Shown here: positions 59,563 to 64,000 of the stretch, one piece after another
Position numbering within the stretch: position 1 is the stretch's first letter
Layout of the letters: every line of letters begins with the position of its first letter
Assembly: GCF_002797415.1 (NCBI RefSeq)
Contig: NZ_KZ454944.1
Span: 2,994,665-3,058,664, forward strand
DNA from: Bacillus alkalisoli
GTDB taxonomy: Bacteria > Bacillota > Bacilli > Bacillales > Bacillaceae_I
DNA length: 64,000 nt
Direction: 5' to 3'
Translations under genes and position numbers: made by a program
Notes under the pieces: model-generated
The model's database searches: none
What the model was told of the DNA's origin: nothing
Seen by the model: only the letters and a program-made list of their open reading frames with translations

Positions 59563-59767
59563 GAGCACATACCTCTTTCTTTAATATGTAAAAAATCTGT
59601 ACTAATCATACCATACATCATTTATTATCTTTCTCAAAAAAGTAAGCAATTCCCCCTTTTTTCAAAAAATGTTATGGTATAATTTTGATAAACGGGGCTT
59701 TTTACTTTTATCCCAACACGACCCGTGCATTCATTCTATAAAATTATAGGAAAAAGGGATACTCAAA

Positions 59768-60844
59768 ATGATAAGTGATTTATTTGTCAATATAACTATT
59801 TTAATTACGTTTATCTATTTCTGGCATATTCTCTTTAAGAATAATAGGCTCTCTATTGAATCTCCAATAAAATTCAAGTTGATAGATGGTGTAATTGCAG
59901 GTTTTCTAGGCATAATTCTTATGCGATATGGAATTAGTGTTAACGAGATTACGATTCTAGACTTAAGGCATATCCCTATTATATTAGTAGCTTTTTATGG
60001 GGGAATAATTCCGCCTTTAGTAGGGTCTATCATCATTATTATTGGTAGATATTTAATAGATGTTAATTTTTCTTCTCACGTGGCATTATTTATGATGTTA
60101 CTTATTGGCGTTGGTTCAGGGTTAATTGGACAGTTTGTGAAATGGAAAATGTGGAAAGTTTGGTTATTATTAATTTTATATAGCCAAGCTATCTTTTCCA
60201 TCGCCCTTTACATTGTGTCCCCTAACTATTTAGCAGTTTTGGATGCAGCAATCTTACACATATTATCTGCTATAATTGGTGGGCTTTTTGCTTTTTCGTT
60301 TGCCAGAAGCATTCGGTTAAGTACAGAGTTATATTTCAAATATAAAGAACATGCAAAAAAAGATGCTTTAACACAGTTATACAATGTTAGAGCATTTCAT
60401 AAGTTTTATACTCAATATATACAAAGAGCAAAAGAAGAAAATATTCCGTTTGTTTTAACATTATTAGATCTAGACCATTTTAAAAAAATTAATGATACAT
60501 ATGGCCATATGGCTGGAGACGAAGTATTAAAACATTTATCTTCTATATTAAAAGAGGAAGTAAACGATGGTATCGTATCTCGCAACGGTGGGGAAGAGTT
60601 TTCGATTTTACAAATTGGGCATGATCGAAAAGATGTCTTCATTAAAATGGAAGAAATCAGAAATAAGATTGAATCTACTCCATTCCGTCTGCAAAACGGG
60701 AAACAGATCCACATTACACTGTCTTTCGGAATTGCTCAATACAATACAAGGTATAAAGATGACTTTAGACTTTATCAATTAGCTGACGATGCTTTATATC
60801 TTGCAAAAAATAATGGAAGAAATCAAATAAAAGTAGCAAAATAA
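59768..60844 (+). CDS. dgcK: Membrane diguanylate cyclase (DgcK-like, GGDEF)
   Basis: Makes cyclic di-GMP. The N-terminal half (1-190) has about six membrane helices of the 5TM-5TMR_LYT type (RHIPIILVAFYGGIIPPLVGSIIIIIGR). The GGDEF domain (about 197-358) has DALTQLYNVRAF, DLDHFKKINDTYGHMAGDEVL and an active-site RNGGEEFSI, so it is likely active; no RxxD inhibitory site is seen before it. 358 aa is about the size of B. subtilis DgcK (YhcK). ATG 59768 follows AAAGGGA. Confidence 0.85.
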   Translation: MISDLFVNITILITFIYFWHILFKNNRLSIESPIKFKLIDGVIAGFLGIILMRYGISVNEITILDLRHIPIILVAFYGGIIPPLVGSIIIIIGRYLIDVNFSSHVALFMMLLIGVGSGLIGQFVKWKMWKVWLLLILYSQAIFSIALYIVSPNYLAVLDAAILHILSAIIGGLFAFSFARSIRLSTELYFKYKEHAKKDALTQLYNVRAFHKFYTQYIQRAKEENIPFVLTLLDLDHFKKINDTYGHMAGDEVLKHLSSILKEEVNDGIVSRNGGEEFSILQIGHDRKDVFIKMEEIRNKIESTPFRLQNGKQIHITLSFGIAQYNTRYKDDFRLYQLADDALYLAKNNGRNQIKVAK

Positions 60845-60873
60845 CTCTAGGTTATTTTGCTACTTTTTTCTTT
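60831..60873. terminator. Bidirectional terminator between dgcK-like gene and thiE
   Basis: AGTAGCAAAATAAC pairs perfectly with GTTATTTTGCTACT; the stem overlaps both ORF ends; T runs both ways. Confidence 0.88.
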
Positions 60874-61490
60874 AATTCCATAACTGCTTTATTAGGAGAG
60901 AGTGCTTTAGATATAGCGGAAATAACGGCTACCCCGTCTGCCCCAGCTTGAACAACTTCTTCAGCGTTTTCTGTTGAGATTCCACCGATACCTACGATTG
61001 GTAGCTCTACTCCTGCTTTTCTAATAGAAGAAATAACGCTCGGCCCTTTAACCTCTTCAATATCTTCTTTCGTTGAAGTGAAAAACATAGGACCAACTCC
61101 TATATAATCTGCACCTTTTTTTTGAGCTTCTTGTGCCTCTTCCACATTATGAGTGGACACACCTAAGATTTTATTTCCAATCAACTTTCGGACTTCTTCA
61201 ATATTCCCATCTTCTTGTCCAATGTGAACTCCATCAGCGTTAAGTCGCATAGCTAAATCAATATCATCATTTACAACAAAAGGCACTTGGTTCGCTCGAC
61301 AAATATCCATTAATTGCTTGGCTAACTGGAACTTCTCTTCGCCAACTTTTGAGCCTTCCCCTTTTTCTCTAAATTGAAAAAAAGTAATTCCTCCATCTAT
61401 AGCTTCCTTCAAAACCTCTGTTGGGGATTTTAAGCAATTGGTACTTCCCATGACAAAATAAACTTGCATATGTTGTTTTGTTACGTTCAT
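60852..61490 (-). CDS. thiE: Thiamine phosphate synthase ThiE
   Basis: Joins HMP-PP and thiazole phosphate into thiamine phosphate. TIM-barrel motifs: ITFFQFREKGEGS, VNDDIDLAMRLNADGVHIGQEDG, GPMFFTSTKED (phosphate loop) and VGIGGISTENA. GAAGGTG precedes ATG 61490, which overlaps the thiD stop (ATGA); 212 aa is normal. The diphosphate-binding residues favour ThiE over the isomerase TenI. Last gene of the thiG-thiF-thiD-thiE unit. Confidence 0.92.
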   Translation of the reverse strand: MNVTKQHMQVYFVMGSTNCLKSPTEVLKEAIDGGITFFQFREKGEGSKVGEEKFQLAKQLMDICRANQVPFVVNDDIDLAMRLNADGVHIGQEDGNIEEVRKLIGNKILGVSTHNVEEAQEAQKKGADYIGVGPMFFTSTKEDIEEVKGPSVISSIRKAGVELPIVGIGGISTENAEEVVQAGADGVAVISAISKALSPNKAVMELKKKVAK

Positions 61491-62293
61491 AATAACACCT
61501 TCGTTTTTTTGTAAGCCCAATGGTTTGTAGGGCCATGGCCACCGCCAATGCCTAGTTCATTCTTTATCGCCGCATGAATAAATTCTTTTGCCGTTTTCAT
61601 TGCTTGCTCGGCAGACTTTCCTTTTGCAAGTTCCGCTGTAATGGCTGCTGCAAATGTACACCCTGTTCCATGTGTATGATTTGTATGAATCCGAGTACTT
61701 CTTAACTCAAGAAACTCATTCCCATCATAAAATAAATCTACTAACTCATCTTCTTCACCATGGCCACCTTTTACAACAACATAATCTGATCCGAGCTTGT
61801 GTAAAAGTTTTGCCGCTTTTTTCCTTTGTTCAATAGTATCAAGTGTCATTTCTGTTATCACTTCTGCTTCAGGAATATTTGGCGTAATAAAAGTAGCTAA
61901 AGGTATTAATGAGTCACGCAAAGAGTTTATCGCTTCTTGTTGTAAAAGACGAGCACCGCCTTTTGCAATCATTACAGGATCCACTACTACATTACCCCAG
62001 TTAAACTCATTAATCTTGCCAGCAACAGCTTCAATTAGTTCGCTGCTAAATAACATACCAGTTTTTAACGCATTCGGTTTTAAATCTTCATTTAGTGAAT
62101 TCATTTGCTCTAATACCGCTTCAATTGGAAGAGGATAAACACCTTGAACACCTAAAGTATTCTGGGCAGTAACAGCAGTTATTGCAGACATCCCGAACAC
62201 TTCTAGCTCTTGAAAAGTCTTTAAGTCTGCTTGAATACCTGCTCCACCACCACTATCAGAGCCAGCTATTGTTAATGCTTTATAAACCATCAT
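61487..62293 (-). CDS. thiD: HMP/HMP-P kinase ThiD
   Basis: Phosphorylates hydroxymethylpyrimidine (phosphate) for thiamine synthesis. Ribokinase-like: KALTIAGSDSGGGAGIQADLKTF at the N terminus, DPVMIAKGG, and the anion-hole motif THGTGCTFAAAI near the C terminus with catalytic Cys/Asp region. Start at ATG 62293 (a second ATG follows) with AGGAGG upstream; the frame from 62317 is unsupported. Overlaps thiE by 4 nt. Confidence 0.93.
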   Translation of the reverse strand: MMVYKALTIAGSDSGGGAGIQADLKTFQELEVFGMSAITAVTAQNTLGVQGVYPLPIEAVLEQMNSLNEDLKPNALKTGMLFSSELIEAVAGKINEFNWGNVVVDPVMIAKGGARLLQQEAINSLRDSLIPLATFITPNIPEAEVITEMTLDTIEQRKKAAKLLHKLGSDYVVVKGGHGEEDELVDLFYDGNEFLELRSTRIHTNHTHGTGCTFAAAITAELAKGKSAEQAMKTAKEFIHAAIKNELGIGGGHGPTNHWAYKKTKVLL

Positions 62294-62306
62294 GTACCTC
62301 CTCCTC

Positions 62307-63326
62307 TTATCCACCAAAATAACGATGATAAAGCGTTTTTGCTTTGGCTATTTCTTTTGTACCATGAACGAGAGCGCGGCCGTCTTGAAATAGTACAATT
62401 CGATGACCTTCTAGTTCACATGATAATAAAAATGGATTTTGCTCGACCTTTACATTTTGTGAAGCAAGTACCTTTTCTACTTCTTCCAAATTACGTTGTA
62501 CGGCTCTAGCAGGGCGAATTTGAACAGTATCCCTACCACAAAGCACGGCCGTTTTCGTTTGATTTTCAAAATCTAAATAAGGATAAGTAGGTGTTTCTCC
62601 ACATGTATGACAATCAATGCTTTTCATTGCGGAAACATTTAATGCAACATACTGATTTTTCCATAGATCAAACGATACTAGCTTATTTCTTAGCGCATCC
62701 TTATCACCAGTTAGTAATTTCATTGCTTCACTAACTTGATGAGCTACTACCATTTGTACAGCTGGAGAAATAATTCCAACTGTATCGCATGTTGCTCCTC
62801 CTAGTGGCATTGCTTTTAATAAGCATTGTAAACAAGGAGTTTCACCAGGAATAATTGTATAAGAGAGGCCATAGCTTCCAACACAAGCACCATATATCCA
62901 AGGAATATTATACTTATGCGCAATATCATTTATAATAAAGCGGATATCAAAGTTATCGGTGGCATCAATAATTAAATCCACTCCATCCGCAAGCTGTTCC
63001 ATTACATCCGGTGTAGCATCTAGCACATGAGCTTCTATTATTACTTCACTATTTATTGCTGCTAGTCTAGATTTTGCTGCCATCGCTTTCGGTAGTTTTG
63101 CCTCTGCATCTTCTTCACTATATAATTGCTGTCTTTGCAGATTACTCCACTCGACATAGTCTCTGTCCACGATCGATAGCTTTCCAATTCCAGCACGAAC
63201 TAGCGCCTCGGCATTTCCCGTACCGAGTGCACCAGCTCCTATTACTAATACATGCTTTTCCCTCATATTTCTTTGTCCTTGCTCTCCTATTGGTGTGAAC
63301 AAGATTTGACGGGAATAACGTTCCAT
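62307..63326 (-). CDS. thiF: ThiF/MoeB/HesA-type sulfur carrier adenylyltransferase
   Basis: Adenylates the C terminus of the sulfur carrier ThiS for thiazole formation. RYSRQI start, nucleotide loop VIGAGALGTGNAEAL, DRDYVEWSNLQRQQLYSEEDA, IDATDNFDIRFIINDI and two zinc knuckles CLQC and CHTC. 339 aa. It sits 1 nt after the thiG stop, so it is coupled to thiG. Could also serve molybdopterin (MoeB); the operon decides for ThiF. Confidence 0.92.
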   Translation of the reverse strand: MERYSRQILFTPIGEQGQRNMREKHVLVIGAGALGTGNAEALVRAGIGKLSIVDRDYVEWSNLQRQQLYSEEDAEAKLPKAMAAKSRLAAINSEVIIEAHVLDATPDVMEQLADGVDLIIDATDNFDIRFIINDIAHKYNIPWIYGACVGSYGLSYTIIPGETPCLQCLLKAMPLGGATCDTVGIISPAVQMVVAHQVSEAMKLLTGDKDALRNKLVSFDLWKNQYVALNVSAMKSIDCHTCGETPTYPYLDFENQTKTAVLCGRDTVQIRPARAVQRNLEEVEKVLASQNVKVEQNPFLLSCELEGHRIVLFQDGRALVHGTKEIAKAKTLYHRYFGG

Positions 63327-63327
63327 T

Positions 63328-64000
63328 TTAGCTCACACTCATTCCTTCTGTTGGGCTACTCGCTGTTGCATAACGTTTTTTCTCCATGCGTCCAGCTTCA
63401 TAACCTAATCTTCCTGCTTCAATTCCTAGCTTCATAGCATGTGCCATTTTCACTGGATCGTTTGCTGCTGAAACTGCTGTATTTAGTAACACACCATCTG
63501 CTCCTAATTCCATTGCATAAGCAGCATCTGCAGGTGAGCCAATTCCAGCATCAACAATAACTGGTACATTTGCCTGTTCAATGATGAATCTTAAGTTTAA
63601 CGGATTCACAATTCCTTGCCCTGAACCGATTGGAGATGCACCTGGCATAATGGCATGTGAACCTAACTCTTCTAATTTTCGTGCTAACACAACGTCATCT
63701 GAAGTGTAAGGTAAAACGATGAATCCTTCTTTTATTAATTCTTCTGTTGCTTTTAATGTTTCAACTGGATCCGGTAACAATGTTTTCCAGCACCCAATAA
63801 CTTCGACTTTAATCATGTCGCATAATCCTGATGCTTTTGCTAGTTTAGCAATTCGCACTGCTTCTTCTGCCGTTTTAGCTCCAGCCGTATTTGGTAAAAG
63901 TGTATATCTATCTAAGTCTAGTTTTTCTAAAAAGTTCGGTTGGCTTGCTTCAAAAATATTCATTCGACGAACAGCAAATGTTAAAATATCTGCTTCTGAT
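63328..64000 (-). CDS. thiG: Thiazole synthase ThiG (5' end cut by window edge)
   Basis: Forms the thiazole phosphate ring. The frame is open to the right edge; the residues before the internal Met at 63963 read [12 protein letters not shown], so the true start is outside the window. Visible: [20 protein letters not shown], the catalytic Lys in [29 protein letters not shown] and [28 protein letters not shown]. Usual length is about 255 aa, of which about 224 are here. thiO/thiS probably lie upstream. Confidence 0.93.
   Translation of the reverse strand, partial: SEADILTFAVRRMNIFEASQPNFLEKLDLDRYTLLPNTAGAKTAEEAVRIAKLAKASGLCDMIKVEVIGCWKTLLPDPVETLKATEELIKEGFIVLPYTSDDVVLARKLEELGSHAIMPGASPIGSGQGIVNPLNLRFIIEQANVPVIVDAGIGSPADAAYAMELGADGVLLNTAVSAANDPVKMAHAMKLGIEAGRLGYEAGRMEKKRYATASSPTEGMSVS

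Noticed and set aside
59569-59767. Cyclic di-GMP riboswitch upstream of the diguanylate cyclase
   Set aside because: No GEMM core was recognisable; only AT-rich sequence and an ordinary ribosome site were seen.

Overview
The window is chromosomal DNA of an endospore-forming, low-GC Bacillota, almost certainly a Bacillaceae member close to Bacillus in gene content. The support is a long stretch of conserved Bacillus gene order (pbpF/hmoB, yhaA, ecsABC, hit, trpP, yhaH, scoC, yhaI, prsA, yhaL, yhaMNO, yhaPQ, yhaR, hemZ, yhaX, yheABCDE, sspB, bmrCD), Bacillus-type ribosome binding sites with many GTG and TTG starts, and sporulation genes (an alpha/beta SASP, two YjcZ-type micropeptides, yhaL, yheCD). 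No prophage, plasmid origin, rRNA operon or CRISPR array was seen.

Layout. 1-6.2 kb: class A PBP (cut by the left edge), HmoB, LiaFSR cell-envelope stress system, PAP2 phosphatase. 6.3-11.7 kb: yhaA, then a minus-strand set of ecsA, ecsB, a small membrane protein, ecsC, an esterase and an unlisted 54-aa membrane peptide. 11.7-12.8 kb: no convincing protein gene; it holds a candidate ~460-nt structured RNA with its own terminator, and a nested tandem repeat. 12.8-31 kb: hit, a GGCT-like protein, trpP with a TRAP-type leader, yhaH, scoC, yhaI, small membrane proteins, two YjcZ genes, prsA, yhaL, the yhaM/yhaN/yhaO nuclease set with an MFS gene inside it, the yhaPQ exporter and yhaR. 31-42.7 kb: hemZ, yhaX, yheA, yheB and an expanded set of four tandem YheC/YheD ATP-grasp spore-coat proteins plus yheE. 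42.7-44.1 kb: an IS3-family insertion sequence. 44.2-52.6 kb: PucR-like regulator, MsmX-type sugar ATPase, zinc ribbon protein, sspB with a tRNA-like element in its leader, a CNNM/HlyC transporter, and the BmrCD multidrug exporter behind a two-peptide attenuator leader. 53-64 kb: MecA-like PBP, S66 peptidase, GNAT, a GRDP-like protein, aldo/keto reductase, diguanylate cyclase, and the distal thiG-thiF-thiD-thiE thiamine genes (thiG cut by the right edge).

Functional themes are envelope homeostasis and protein secretion (PBPs, Lia, Ecs, PrsA), nucleic-acid turnover (YhaM, YhaN, YhaO), spore structure (SASP, YjcZ, YheC/D), and cofactor synthesis (thiamine, heme).

Non-coding content is rich. 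Ten copies of a modular GC-rich inverted-repeat family (here family A, with the motif GACTCCTGCGGGA) and four copies plus a solo end of an AT-rich MITE-like family (family B) occupy most long intergenic gaps. The most interesting items are the structured RNA between ecsA and hit, the tRNA-Gln-like element in the sspB leader, and the attenuator in front of bmrCD.
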